Part shown: piece after piece, positions 40,813 to 48,673 of the stretch
Numbering within the stretch: the stretch's first letter is position 1
How the letters are laid out: the number at the start of each line of letters is the position of its first letter
Assembly (NCBI RefSeq): GCF_947539375.1
Contig: NZ_OX443569.1
Location: 620,001 to 684,000 of the forward strand
Direction: 5' to 3'
DNA length: 64,000 nt
Origin: Lactobacillus isalae
GTDB taxonomy: Bacteria; Bacillota; Bacilli; Lactobacillales; Lactobacillaceae
The notes under the pieces: model-generated
What the model saw: the letters and a program-made list of their open reading frames with translations, nothing else
Databases searched by the model: none
What the model was told of the DNA's origin: nothing
Program-made: the position numbers and the translations under genes

Positions 40813-40851
40813 AAGTAAGCTAAAGAAATTTTTCTTGTAGCTTATTTTTTA
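40813..40851 (+). terminator. Terminator following the gene remnant
   Basis: TAAGCTA-AAGAAA pairs with TTTCTT-GTAGCTTA, followed by T. Its survival supports a former gene upstream. Confidence 0.7.
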
Positions 40852-40879
40852 TTTATGATGTAGTTTTATCGAGTTAAAA

Positions 40880-40893
40880 CGAACATATGTACG
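40880..40893. promoter_or_regulatory. LexA (SOS) box-like site
   Basis: CGAACATATGTACG matches the Gram-positive DinR/LexA box CGAACNNNNGTTCG except one base. It lies 22 nt upstream of a 41-aa ORF and next to a -10-like GATAAT. Confidence 0.5.
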
Positions 40894-40915
40894 ATAATGC
40901 GAACAAAAAGATGAT

Positions 40916-41041
40916 ATGAAAGAATTTATTAAAATGCAGGTTAAGCAAAACCAGATGATGCAAGAAACCATGGCGACGTTGACTGAACAAAGAGAAGATA
41001 AGAATAAAAAAAGAATTTTTTCACGTTGGTTTAAGCACTAA
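40916..41041 (+). CDS. 41-aa small protein behind an SOS-like box
   Basis: ATG 40916 to TAA 41041 encodes a strongly hydrophilic helix-forming peptide beginning MKEFIKMQVKQNQMMQETM and ending basic (KRIFSRWFKH). No strong Shine-Dalgarno is present. A LexA-box-like promoter and a perfect terminator surround it, which supports a real unit. Small genes of this type accompany Y-family polymerase genes in SOS operons, but none is present here. Function unknown. Confidence 0.5.
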   Translation: MKEFIKMQVKQNQMMQETMATLTEQREDKNKKRIFSRWFKH

Positions 41042-41047
41042 TGTAGT

Positions 41048-41082
41048 AAGCAGAGATTGAAAATGATCTCTGCTTATTTTTA
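41048..41082 (+). terminator. Terminator after the 41-aa ORF
   Basis: AAGCAGAGAT pairs perfectly with ATCTCTGCTT, followed by ATTTTTAT. Confidence 0.85.
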
Positions 41083-41171
41083 TAGTTAAAAATTTTATAA
41101 ATAATCTATTGAAATATTAATTAAGTTTAAGTAATATTTAATTTAAATAAAAAGTAAGATATGAAAATGGG

Positions 41172-41699
41172 GTGGAACAATTGCATAATTATCCGTTTGT
41201 TTTACATAATTTTGTAACTGGTAAACATAGTGTTAAGTTAGTTTTACCTGAAACTTGGCAGGCAAAAGATTTATTTGATCAACTTCAGAAAAATTTAGTT
41301 GAATTCTCTAAATGGCTTGTTTGGGCTGACAAAATTGATTCTGTTCAAAAAGAAGTAGATTCAATCAAGCAATTTCAACAGAAAATGGTCGATGGTACAG
41401 CATTTAATTTGGTGATTTTGGTTGATGAAACACCCGCTGGGATGATCGATTTACACGACTTAAATTTAGAATCAGGAGAAGTTGGATATTGGCTGTCGAA
41501 TGATTTTCAGCATTTAGGAATTATGACCGAATCCGTCGAATTTCTTAAAAAGTATGCATTTGAGCAGTTGAAGCTTAATTATTTAGTTTTAAGAACTCAT
41601 CCTAAGAATTTTGCTAGTCAGAATGTGGCTAAGCGAAGTGGATTTAAGTATCAGAAAATTGATGATAATGGTCATAAAAAATTTATCTTAAAAAAATAA
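41172..41699 (+). CDS. GNAT acetyltransferase (RimL/ribosomal-protein type)
   Basis: A 175-aa GNAT protein. VGYWLSNDFQHLGIMTESVEFLKKYAFEQL is the acetyl-CoA region, and RTHPKNFASQNVAKRSGFKYQ the conserved C-terminal N-x-x-S-x-x-V-x-x-R-x-G-F motif. The start is either GTG 41172 or TTG 41181 (GGGGTGG upstream favours the latter). Similar proteins acetylate the N-terminus of ribosomal protein L7/L12 or act on small molecules. Intact, but followed by two broken genes. Confidence 0.85.
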   Translation: MEQLHNYPFVLHNFVTGKHSVKLVLPETWQAKDLFDQLQKNLVEFSKWLVWADKIDSVQKEVDSIKQFQQKMVDGTAFNLVILVDETPAGMIDLHDLNLESGEVGYWLSNDFQHLGIMTESVEFLKKYAFEQLKLNYLVLRTHPKNFASQNVAKRSGFKYQKIDDNGHKKFILKK

Positions 41700-41717
41700 T
41701 GTTAGGATAACAGAAAC

Positions 41718-41897
41718 ATGGAACTAAAAAAAGTAACTAATCAAAATCTTTGGGATGTTGTAAATCTTAAAGTTAAGTCAGATCAAAAAGAATATGTTGC
41801 AGATAATGCGACTAGTTTGTTAGAAGCATACGCAACTCAAAATGAAGGTGAAAAAGTTGAAACCTTTGCTGTTTATGAAAAAGATAATTTGCGCTGA
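41718..41897 (+). pseudogene. N-terminal fragment of an acetyltransferase
   Basis: A 59-codon frame (MELKKVTNQNLWDVVNLKVKS...EKVETFAVYEKDNLR) looks like the first third of a spermidine/GNAT-type acetyltransferase, with the typical 'nlwdvv.Lkv...Q..yVa.N..Sl.eAy' pattern. It stops abruptly at TGA 41895, and the rest of the domain, including the CoA motif, is missing. The following sequence belongs to a transporter in another frame, so this is one side of a deletion. Confidence 0.7.
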
Positions 41898-42361
41898 TTG
41901 TAAAATTAGGTTTTAATCTTTCACTGGTTTATACGTTATTTATATGTGCACTAATTCTAGGTTCGGTTTTATTTAGTAGAATTTCTACTTTCGTTAATTC
42001 AAAAGGGATTACTTTGTTAAATACTGGAAGTATGATAGGTGCATTTGTATTAAGCGGGACTATAGGAAATAAATATTTACTACTCTTTCTTTTTCTATTA
42101 ATTGAATTATTTATGGGAATGATGTCAGGACAAATTTCAGCTACTAGTAATGAAGCTATTTATGGAGAAAGCAATAAGTCGACTATGCTTTCAACTGTTT
42201 CATTTATTGCAGAGATCTTGGTTAGTGCTTCATTATTCGTAAGTAATAGTATTATGAAAGTTTTTGGAGATTTAAAAGTAATGTTTTTTGTTTCCGCAGT
42301 GTATTTTGGTGTTGTTTTGCTAACAATACCATTAATAAAGGAGAAACAAAATGTTAGATAA
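41888..42361 (+). pseudogene. C-terminal half of an MFS transporter (5' end deleted)
   Basis: An open frame without a proper start (FALIVKLGFNLSLVYTLF..., 157 codons) encodes about five hydrophobic segments and ends in IPLIKEKQNVR, typical of the last half of an MFS efflux protein. The first half is absent and the frame abuts an acetyltransferase fragment. An internal TTG at 42014 could start 115 aa, but a half-transporter is unlikely to work. It overlaps the cytidine-deaminase-like start by 11 nt, so it was the upstream gene of that operon. Confidence 0.75.
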
Positions 42362-42746
42362 AACTTGGCAAAAGATGTATGAAGAAGCTAAAAGTGTACA
42401 GGGATTTAGACAAATATCTGATCATCTAGAAGCAGGCGGAGTAGCAGCTGCTGTTTTGAGTAATACAGGAAGAATTTATACAGGAGTTTGTATTGATACC
42501 GCCTGTACTTTAGGAGTGTGTGCAGAACGCAATGCTTTATTCAGCATGATCACTTGTGGTGAAAATCATTTCAAGAGAGTGTTAGCCATCATGTATAATG
42601 GAAAGAATGGCGCACCGTGTGGAGCTTGTCGTGAATTTATGGTGCAGCTTATGGAAAAAGACTATAAAAATATTGAAGTATTGATGGATTACGACAGGGA
42701 AGAAATTACTACTCTGGGGAAGTTAACACCTGATTGGTGGTTATAG
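42351..42746 (+). CDS. Cytidine deaminase-like zinc enzyme
   Basis: A 131-aa CDA-fold protein. CAERNALFSMI gives the first zinc ligand and catalytic glutamate (C-A-E), and GAPCGACREFM the PCxxC zinc pair. Similar proteins are classical cytidine deaminase (Cdd) and blasticidin-S-deaminase-like enzymes. The length and QISDHLEAGGVAAAVLSNTGRIYTGVCIDTA pattern lean towards the latter group. Forms a pair with the CofE-like gene (2 nt gap). Confidence 0.88.
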   Translation: MLDKTWQKMYEEAKSVQGFRQISDHLEAGGVAAAVLSNTGRIYTGVCIDTACTLGVCAERNALFSMITCGENHFKRVLAIMYNGKNGAPCGACREFMVQLMEKDYKNIEVLMDYDREEITTLGKLTPDWWL

Positions 42747-42748
42747 TC

Positions 42749-43462
42749 ATGATTACAATTGAAGCATTGCATAATTTCCCTAAGATAGAGAAAAATTGCA
42801 ATTTAGGTACAGAAATAATTAAAACAATCAAAAATGAAAATTTTATTCTTCATAATAATGATGTTTTATGTATTGCTTCTAAGTTGATTTCTAAATCTGC
42901 AGGTCTGTTTGTTGATTTAAAATCTATTAATCCAAGTCAATTAGCCTTACGTTTGCATCAGCAAATACCCAGAAAAGATCCAAGACTAATTCAAATTATA
43001 ATTGATCAAACCGAAGATAAGAGTGGTAAGAAGCTACAGATATCTAAGAACTTTATTGGTGGGTGGCTGCCGAATGGGTTGTTTTTAACCAGTGCAGGAG
43101 TAGATAAGATAGATGCTGATACTGCGATAATTTTGCCTAAAAATTGTGATGAAATTGCAAAGAAAATTAGTGATGATATTTTCGATCAATTAAAAGTTAG
43201 AGTAGCTATTATAATTACCGATAGTGATGGGAGAATTGATAAAAAAGGTGCTACTCAAATAGCAGTTGGACTGTATGGTATTTCTGGCTTAAGAAAAGGT
43301 CGGTATGAAGATAAAACTAATGTTGAAACTATCTGTGATATGTTAGCCGCCTCTGCAGGATTATTGATGGGGCAAAGAGGAAAAAGGCTGCCTATTGTTA
43401 AAATTCACGGTATGGATTATGTGTTTGACAAGACTGCAACAATTAAAGATGCAGTGAACTAA
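42749..43462 (+). CDS. CofE-like (F420-0:gamma-glutamyl ligase family) protein
   Basis: A 237-aa protein from ATG 42749, 2 nt after the deaminase stop (the longer frame from 42734 has no better RBS). LTSAGVDKIDADTAIILPKNCDEIAKKI and IIITDSDGR...QIAVGLYGISGLRKGRYEDKT match the conserved FbiB/CofE ligase segments. These add glutamate to coenzyme F420. Lactobacilli are not known to make F420, so the substrate here must differ or the cofactor is scavenged. The family assignment is firm by motif; role unknown. Confidence 0.8.
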   Translation: MITIEALHNFPKIEKNCNLGTEIIKTIKNENFILHNNDVLCIASKLISKSAGLFVDLKSINPSQLALRLHQQIPRKDPRLIQIIIDQTEDKSGKKLQISKNFIGGWLPNGLFLTSAGVDKIDADTAIILPKNCDEIAKKISDDIFDQLKVRVAIIITDSDGRIDKKGATQIAVGLYGISGLRKGRYEDKTNVETICDMLAASAGLLMGQRGKRLPIVKIHGMDYVFDKTATIKDAVN

Positions 43463-43477
43463 TTTTTTATCATATAT

Positions 43478-43514
43478 AAAAAGATCAACTTCTAATTGAA
43501 ATTGATCTTTAAAG
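43478..43514. terminator. Terminator between the CofE-like gene and the yafQ gene
   Basis: AAAGATCAAc-TT pairs with AA-TTGATCTTT around a short loop, with T-rich flanks; convergent genes end on both sides. Confidence 0.7.
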
Positions 43515-43847
43515 TTTATTATTTAATAGTGTCTTTGGCTTATGTTTAGTAAGAATCTCATGATTGCCTGTACAAACTAAGGTAAGTATTAATTTGTTTT
43601 TTGAAAAAGTATAAATTACAATCCATTGATCATAATTCAGATTACTATTAGAACTTAAACATCCAGGATGAAATTCGTTAAATCCCTTCCAATTTCCTTG
43701 CAGAGAATGGTGCTTAATTTTCTTTAGAATTTTATTATCTTGAGCAATTATTGCTTTTAAACACTGGGTAATTAATTTAATTGGATGGTTTTTCTTTTTT
43801 AATTCTTTTTTATAAGTTGGAGAAAAATAGACTTCTACTTGTTTCAT
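43509..43847 (-). CDS. yafQ: YafQ/RelE-type mRNA interferase toxin
   Basis: A 112-aa RelE-superfamily toxin. VEVYFSPTYKKELKKKNHPIKLI is the N-terminal YafQ pattern, and the C-terminal VCTGNHEIL holds the conserved T-G-x-H catalytic region (usually TGSHSELF). H and a following acidic residue are kept. It would cleave mRNA on the ribosome. It overlaps its antitoxin gene by 4 nt. The length (about 20 aa over E. coli YafQ) comes from the middle loop and a basic tail. Confidence 0.85.
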   Translation of the reverse strand: MKQVEVYFSPTYKKELKKKNHPIKLITQCLKAIIAQDNKILKKIKHHSLQGNWKGFNEFHPGCLSSNSNLNYDQWIVIYTFSKNKLILTLVCTGNHEILTKHKPKTLLNNKL

Positions 43848-44107
43848 AAGTTATCCATCCATTTATCTAGATCGTCTAAAGAACCTATTTTTTCAACATT
43901 GCCATTTTCTACTTCAGATTTTCCTTGTAAAGCTTCTGGTGTATCGAGAAAATTAAGTAACTCAATATCATCATCAGCTTTTCCAACTGCGAATCTTAGA
44001 AATTCTGAAAGTGTTATTCCTCGTTTATCTAAATTCTTTATGGCCTTATCTTTAACAGATTTTGATACACGAGTAGATGCACTACTGTTTCTTACCATAT
44101 TATCCAT
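43844..44107 (-). CDS. dinJ: RelB/DinJ-family antitoxin
   Basis: An 87-aa antitoxin. The N-terminal ribbon-helix-helix (NSSASTRVSKSVKDKAIKNLDKRGITLSEFLRF) binds DNA and the C-terminal acidic tail (EKIGSLDDLDKWMDNL) should wrap the toxin. First gene of the TA pair on the minus strand; a perfect palindrome at 44126-44145 overlaps its likely promoter and is the probable autoregulatory operator. Confidence 0.9.
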   Translation of the reverse strand: MDNMVRNSSASTRVSKSVKDKAIKNLDKRGITLSEFLRFAVGKADDDIELLNFLDTPEALQGKSEVENGNVEKIGSLDDLDKWMDNL

Positions 44108-44125
44108 AAAATCATCTCTTTATTT

Positions 44126-44145
44126 GTAATACCACTGTATTACAT
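44126..44145. promoter_or_regulatory. Operator of the DinJ-YafQ toxin-antitoxin pair
   Basis: TGTAATACCACTGTATTACA is a perfect 8-bp inverted repeat with a 4-nt centre, 19 nt upstream of the antitoxin start. Confidence 0.75.
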
Positions 44146-44191
44146 TTATTAAATATATCAAAATTATTTAATTATTGTGGAGGGAATTCTA

Positions 44192-44692
44192 ATGATATCA
44201 AAACTAATTATAATTCGTGGAAACTCTGGCAGTGGCAAAACTACATTGTCTAAAGAAATTCACCATCGATTGCCACGCAATACACTATTGATTCCGCAAG
44301 ATACAGTTAGAAGAGAAATGCTGAATGTTAAAGACGGAGAAAAGACATTTGCTTTGCCATTATTAGAAAATTTGCTTGAATATGGTTATCATCACTGCTC
44401 TTACACTATCTTAGAAGGAATCCTAAATGCAAAATGGTATGCTGATTTATTCAAAAAAGCCCAACAACTTTTTGGCGATCAAATCTATGCTTATTATTTC
44501 GATATTCCATTTGAAGAAACAATAAAACGCCATAAAACACGGCATGAATATTCTTTTAGTGAAGAAAAAATGCGTTCATGGTGGAATGAAAAAGATTATA
44601 TTGGCTTTATTCCAGAGTATGCTTTTACCAGTCAAATGAATTTAGCTGACGAAATTTCAATTGTGATGAATGATATTCAAGCAGAGGACTAG
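44192..44692 (+). CDS. P-loop kinase (zeta-toxin/uridine-kinase-like)
   Basis: A 166-aa P-loop protein from ATG 44192 (RBS GGAGGG; the GTG at 44177 precedes it). RGNSGSGKTTLSKEI is the Walker A motif, and LEGILNAKWYADLFKK the Walker-B-like region. DIPFEETIKRHKTRHEYSF matches small-molecule kinases annotated as 'kinase' or zeta-like in lactobacilli. It precedes a Nudix gene by 2 nt. The substrate is unknown; proximity to Nudix and nucleoside phosphorylase genes suggests a nucleoside or sugar. Confidence 0.8.
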   Translation: MISKLIIIRGNSGSGKTTLSKEIHHRLPRNTLLIPQDTVRREMLNVKDGEKTFALPLLENLLEYGYHHCSYTILEGILNAKWYADLFKKAQQLFGDQIYAYYFDIPFEETIKRHKTRHEYSFSEEKMRSWWNEKDYIGFIPEYAFTSQMNLADEISIVMNDIQAED

Positions 44693-44694
44693 CA

Positions 44695-45159
44695 ATGACT
44701 CAAGACTACATTAAAACTTTACGCAAAAAAGTTGGTCATGAACCAATTATTCTAAATTTTGCTGGCGGAATTTTAGTTAATGATCAGAATGAAATCTTAC
44801 TTCAAAAAAGATCTGATTTTGATGCCTGGGGGTTACCTGGTGGTGCTTTAGAATTTGGAGAATCAGCCCAAGAAGCATGCGTTCGAGAATTTTTAGAAGA
44901 AACTGGCTTAAAAGTAAGAACTAAATTACTATTAGGCGTTTCAACTAATTTTATTCAGCATTATCCAAATCAAGATGTGGCACAGGCAGTGACTATTGAA
45001 TTTGTTGTTGAATTAGTAGAAAAAACGTCAAAAGAGGTCAGCTCTGAGACTCTTGACCTGAAGTATTTTTCTAAAGACAAATTACCAAAGATTTTTAACA
45101 AGCAACATCAACTTTTTATTGATCATTACTTTAATGAAGACTATCCATTTATTGATTAA
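44695..45159 (+). CDS. Nudix hydrolase
   Basis: A 154-aa Nudix protein. The Nudix box reads GGALEFGESAQEACVREFLEETGLKV (GX5EX7REUXEEXGU pattern; E residues present). It should hydrolyse a nucleoside diphosphate linked to another moiety. It lies between the P-loop kinase (2 nt) and the first nucleoside phosphorylase (14 nt), probably in one operon. Confidence 0.92.
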   Translation: MTQDYIKTLRKKVGHEPIILNFAGGILVNDQNEILLQKRSDFDAWGLPGGALEFGESAQEACVREFLEETGLKVRTKLLLGVSTNFIQHYPNQDVAQAVTIEFVVELVEKTSKEVSSETLDLKYFSKDKLPKIFNKQHQLFIDHYFNEDYPFID

Positions 45160-45173
45160 GGGAGAGAGTATAT

Positions 45174-45935
45174 ATGAATGAAGAACCATTTATTTTAGGT
45201 ATTGATTTAAGTAAACAAGCTGTAATAGAACCTGGTGTCGAAAATTTACAGTATAAGTTTCATGAAAAATTGCTTTTTGCGTTTGTCCCAGATGATGAAA
45301 TTAACTCTTTTTTAGATAAACGCTCTCATAAGACTTTAGGCAAATTTAAAACTGTTTCGTTTAGGCCTAAGGTATATGAAGTGGAAGTCAATAATCAACT
45401 AATTACGTTATGTCAGGCTCCAGTGGGAGCATCAGCTTCAACTAAATTTTTGGATTGGTTGATCAATTATGGAGTTAAACAAGTTTTAGCTGTTGGAAAT
45501 GCAGGAACACTGGCTGATCTGCCTGAAAACACGATATTTGTTCCACAAAGAGCAATTCGAGGAGAGGGTACATCCCTTTATTACAAAGAACCAGGTAATA
45601 TTATTACATTAAATAAAAAGTTTGTAAGAAAAGTTGAGAATGAAATAAAAAAATTAGGTCTTCAATATGAAGAAGGATCAACTTGGACGACCGACGGCTT
45701 TTTCAGAGAAACATCCAAGCAAGTTTTACAAGCTAAAGAATTAGGTGCAAAAACTGTCGAAATGGAGTGCTCAGCTTTAGCTGCTTGTGCAGAATTTAGA
45801 AACATAAATTTTGCGCAAATTTTGTTTACTGCCGATAGTTTGGCTGATATGGATAACTATGATAAACGTAACTGGGGTCATGATTCATATAGCGCTGGCT
45901 TGAATATTGGATCTCAGGTATTAGTGAATTTATAA
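45174..45935 (+). CDS. Nucleoside phosphorylase family protein (first copy)
   Basis: A 253-aa PNP/UDP-family protein. VLAVGNAGTLADLPENTIFVPQRAIRGEGTS holds the phosphate/ribose region, and TTDGFFRETSKQV and TVEMECSALAACAEFRNI hold the base and ribose contacts (E of MECSA). The enzyme would split nucleosides into base and ribose 1-phosphate. It is followed 29 nt later by a closely related copy, so a tandem duplication. The N-terminal extension (about 35 residues before FAFVPDDEI) is shared by both. Confidence 0.85.
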   Translation: MNEEPFILGIDLSKQAVIEPGVENLQYKFHEKLLFAFVPDDEINSFLDKRSHKTLGKFKTVSFRPKVYEVEVNNQLITLCQAPVGASASTKFLDWLINYGVKQVLAVGNAGTLADLPENTIFVPQRAIRGEGTSLYYKEPGNIITLNKKFVRKVENEIKKLGLQYEEGSTWTTDGFFRETSKQVLQAKELGAKTVEMECSALAACAEFRNINFAQILFTADSLADMDNYDKRNWGHDSYSAGLNIGSQVLVNL

Positions 45936-45964
45936 TATTTCAACTAAAGATGGAGTAGGAAACC

Positions 45965-46729
45965 ATGAACGAACAACCATTTATTTTAGACTTTGACAAA
46001 AATCCGCATGCTGTTCTTGAACCAAATCACGATCAAGAACCGTTTCATTTTCATCCAAGATTGCTTTACGCGTTTGTGCCAGGAAAAGAAATTACCGCAT
46101 TTTTGGATCAGCATCTTCATCGCACTTTAGGCGAATTTGAATCATGCTCTTTTAATCCAAAAATCTATGAAGTTCAAATTGATAATGAATTGTTTACTTT
46201 GTGTCAAGCACCCTTGGGAGCACCAGCTGCTACTCAATTACTTGAATGGTTAATTGCTTATGGCGTAAAAAAGGTAGTAACTATTGGAACCGCGGGAGCT
46301 TTAGTAGATTTACCTGAAAATGCAATGCTTATTCCGACACGTGCTATACGTGATGAAGGAACCTCCTTTCATTACATGGAGTCTGGACAATATGTTAATT
46401 TAGATTCTCAATTTCTAAAAGAAGTAGAAAAAACTTTAGCTGAACTAAATATAGACTATGACGAGATAACAACTTGGACAACAGATGGTTTCTTTAGAGA
46501 AACGCCGAAAAAGGTTGCGCAGTTTCGTCAACTAGGTGCATCAACTGTAGAAATGGAATGCTCAGCTTTAGCTGCTTGTGCTCAGTTTAGAAAAATTGAT
46601 TTTGCTCAGCTTTTGTTTACGGCAGATACATTAGCTGATATGGATAACTATGATGAGCGTGATTGGGGCGGTGAATCGCACAGAACTGGCTTAAGTATTG
46701 GAGCAAAAATTTTAACAAGGATTAAATAG
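45965..46729 (+). CDS. Nucleoside phosphorylase family protein (second copy)
   Basis: A 254-aa paralogue of the preceding protein with the same blocks: KKVVTIGTAGALVDLPENAMLIPTRAIRDEGTS, TTDGFFRETPKKV and TVEMECSALAACAQFRKI. Roughly half or more of the residues are shared by eye. Substitutions at GNAGTLADLP / GTAGALVDLP and the RGEGTS / RDEGTS loop may reflect different base or sugar preference. It overlaps closely with the ASCH gene (2 nt). Confidence 0.85.
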   Translation: MNEQPFILDFDKNPHAVLEPNHDQEPFHFHPRLLYAFVPGKEITAFLDQHLHRTLGEFESCSFNPKIYEVQIDNELFTLCQAPLGAPAATQLLEWLIAYGVKKVVTIGTAGALVDLPENAMLIPTRAIRDEGTSFHYMESGQYVNLDSQFLKEVEKTLAELNIDYDEITTWTTDGFFRETPKKVAQFRQLGASTVEMECSALAACAQFRKIDFAQLLFTADTLADMDNYDERDWGGESHRTGLSIGAKILTRIK

Positions 46730-46731
46730 AT

Positions 46732-47181
46732 ATGGATGAGAATATACAAATATTTTGGCATCAATTTTGTAAAAAGCATAACTTGAGTAAAAATACTCCT
46801 GTTGAAGCCTGGGCTTTTGGAGCTACAAGGGAAGATGCGAATGAATTGGCTTCTTTAGTAGGTAAAAGAATCAAAACTGCAACTACTTCGGCTTATGAAT
46901 TATACAGCAAAGATGAAAAATTACCTGAAGTAGGCGATTGGAGCATTATTTTAGATGGTAATGGTAAACCAGTGTGCGTAATAAAAGATGTATGCGTTGA
47001 AATTATTCCGTATAATTTAATTTCTCAAGAACATGCGTATCATGAAGGAGAAGGCGATCGCACTTATAGTTATTGGCGAAAAGTTCATGATGAATTTTTT
47101 ACACGAGAGTATAAAGAACGCGGAAAAGCTTTTTATCCTCAGGCACCAATGGTCTGTGAAGTTTTTGAAAAGGTAGAATAA
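46732..47181 (+). CDS. ASCH-domain protein
   Basis: A 149-aa ASCH-domain protein. EAWAFGATREDANELASLVGKRIKTATTSAYELY holds the conserved GxxxxA...K pattern, and EGEGDRTYSYWRKVHDEFF the C-terminal E-G-(D/E)..W region. ASCH proteins bind RNA or act as amidohydrolases on N4-acylcytidine. Placement after nucleoside phosphorylases suggests nucleoside work, a mixed inference. Confidence 0.88.
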   Translation: MDENIQIFWHQFCKKHNLSKNTPVEAWAFGATREDANELASLVGKRIKTATTSAYELYSKDEKLPEVGDWSIILDGNGKPVCVIKDVCVEIIPYNLISQEHAYHEGEGDRTYSYWRKVHDEFFTREYKERGKAFYPQAPMVCEVFEKVE

Positions 47182-47292
47182 AGCAACAAAAATTATCGTC
47201 TGTATAAAAATAGCTAGAAATAGTAGATACATGGTAAAATTAAGTCTATATGCTAAATTAAGAACGTATTTTAGTAAGGAGTTAACTTAAAT

Positions 47293-47688
47293 ATGAAAAA
47301 GACAGGCGTAATGAACTCAAATATTTCTCGAGTAATTGCTGACATGGGCCACATGGACTGGTTAGGTGTTGGGGATGCAGGAACTCCTGTCCCAGCTGAA
47401 ACTGAAAAGATTGATTTATCAGTTAGACCAGGTTTGCCATCATTTATTGATGTCTTAGAAGAAGTTCTAAAAGAATTAGAAGTTCAAAAAATGTATATTG
47501 CTGAAGAAATTAAAACTGAAAATCCTAAGCAATTAGAGGCAATTAAAAAGACTCTTCCTAATGTCGAAATTGAATTTATTCCTCATTCAGAATTAAAGAA
47601 AGACTTAAAGTCCTCAAAGGCATTTATTAGAACTGGAGAAGAAACTCCATATTCTAATGTAATTTTAGAAAGTGGCGTAACTTTTTAA
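47293..47688 (+). CDS. rbsD: D-ribose pyranase RbsD
   Basis: A 131-aa RbsD/FucU-family mutarotase. [34 protein letters not shown] contains the catalytic histidine (GH) and D...D pattern. The C-terminal [19 protein letters not shown] is the family end. It interconverts ribopyranose and ribofuranose, the form used by ribokinase. Upstream is a promoter region of 110 bp; downstream by 23 nt is the transporter gene rbsU. No ribokinase gene is present here. Confidence 0.95.
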   Translation: MKKTGVMNSNISRVIADMGHMDWLGVGDAGTPVPAETEKIDLSVRPGLPSFIDVLEEVLKELEVQKMYIAEEIKTENPKQLEAIKKTLPNVEIEFIPHSELKKDLKSSKAFIRTGEETPYSNVILESGVTF

Positions 47689-47711
47689 TTAATTAGAAAT
47701 GGAGGAATTAT

Positions 47712-48602
47712 ATGAAAGGAATTGCACTTTTAGTTGGATTGGGACCGCTTATAGGATGGGGTCTGTTTCCAACAATAGCTTCAAAGATTGGCGGTAAACC
47801 AGTAAATCAAATTATTGGAGCAACTTTTGGAACATTCATTTTTGCAGTGGTTTACAATTTGATGCAAGGAATTGCTCTTCCTACAGGGGCAGCTCTAATT
47901 TGGTCAATTATTTCAGGAATTGGTTGGGCTAGTGCGCAAATACTTACTTTCCATTCCTTTACTTTGGTTGGTTCATCACGTGCGATGCCGGTCACAACTG
48001 CTTTTCAGTTACTCGGGACTTCTCTGTGGGGTGTATTTGCACTAGGAGATTGGCCAAGTACAAATGACAAGTTAGTTGGTTTCCTTGCCTTAGCATTGAT
48101 TGTTTTAGGAGCTTGGATGACCACTTGGAGTGAAAAGAAGACTGATGAAAACAGCGCCAAGTTAAGAAAAGCAGTTATTGTCTTATTAATTGGTGAAATT
48201 GGTTATTGGGCTTATTCAGCTGCTCCTCAAGCTGCAAAGATTGACGGTTCAAAAGCATTCTTACCACAAGCTATTGGAATGTGCTTAGTTGCAATTTTCT
48301 ATGCAATTTATTTGAAAGTTAAGAATCCAAGTCAGGCAATTGCTCTAGCTCAGGGAATCTCTTATAAGCAAATTATTTCTGGTTTCTTCTTTGCCTTTGC
48401 GGCATTGACATACTTGATTTCAGCACAGCCAGATATGAACGGTTTGGCAACAGGATTTATTTTGTCACAAACTTCAGTAGTTTTGGCAACATTAACTGGT
48501 ATTTGGTTCTTACATGAAAGTAAGACGAAGAAAGAAATGGTAGTTACTTTGCTTGGATTAGCTATTATTATTGGCGCCGCAACAATGACAGTGATTGTTT
48601 AA
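47712..48602 (+). CDS. rbsU: GRP-family sugar uptake protein RbsU (ribose)
   Basis: A 296-aa integral membrane protein with about 10 segments, of the glucose/ribose porter family (GRP). LVGLGPLIGWGLFPTIASKIGGKPVNQIIGATFG at the start and SRAMPVTTAFQLLGTSLWGVF are typical. The two halves are related, as in DMT transporters. Pairing with rbsD supports ribose uptake. RBS GGAGG. Strong terminator follows. Confidence 0.93.
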   Translation: MKGIALLVGLGPLIGWGLFPTIASKIGGKPVNQIIGATFGTFIFAVVYNLMQGIALPTGAALIWSIISGIGWASAQILTFHSFTLVGSSRAMPVTTAFQLLGTSLWGVFALGDWPSTNDKLVGFLALALIVLGAWMTTWSEKKTDENSAKLRKAVIVLLIGEIGYWAYSAAPQAAKIDGSKAFLPQAIGMCLVAIFYAIYLKVKNPSQAIALAQGISYKQIISGFFFAFAALTYLISAQPDMNGLATGFILSQTSVVLATLTGIWFLHESKTKKEMVVTLLGLAIIIGAATMTVIV

Positions 48603-48611
48603 TTTAATATG

Positions 48612-48652
48612 AAAAAACTACAGCTCTTTATATGATGAGCTGTAGTTTTTTT
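48612..48652. terminator. Bidirectional terminator after rbsU
   Basis: AAAAAACTACAGCTC pairs with GAGCTGTAGTTTTTT across a 10-nt loop, with A/T runs on both sides. Convergent genes on both sides. Confidence 0.92.
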
Positions 48653-48673
48653 GTGGAGTTAAAGTTCTAGTGA

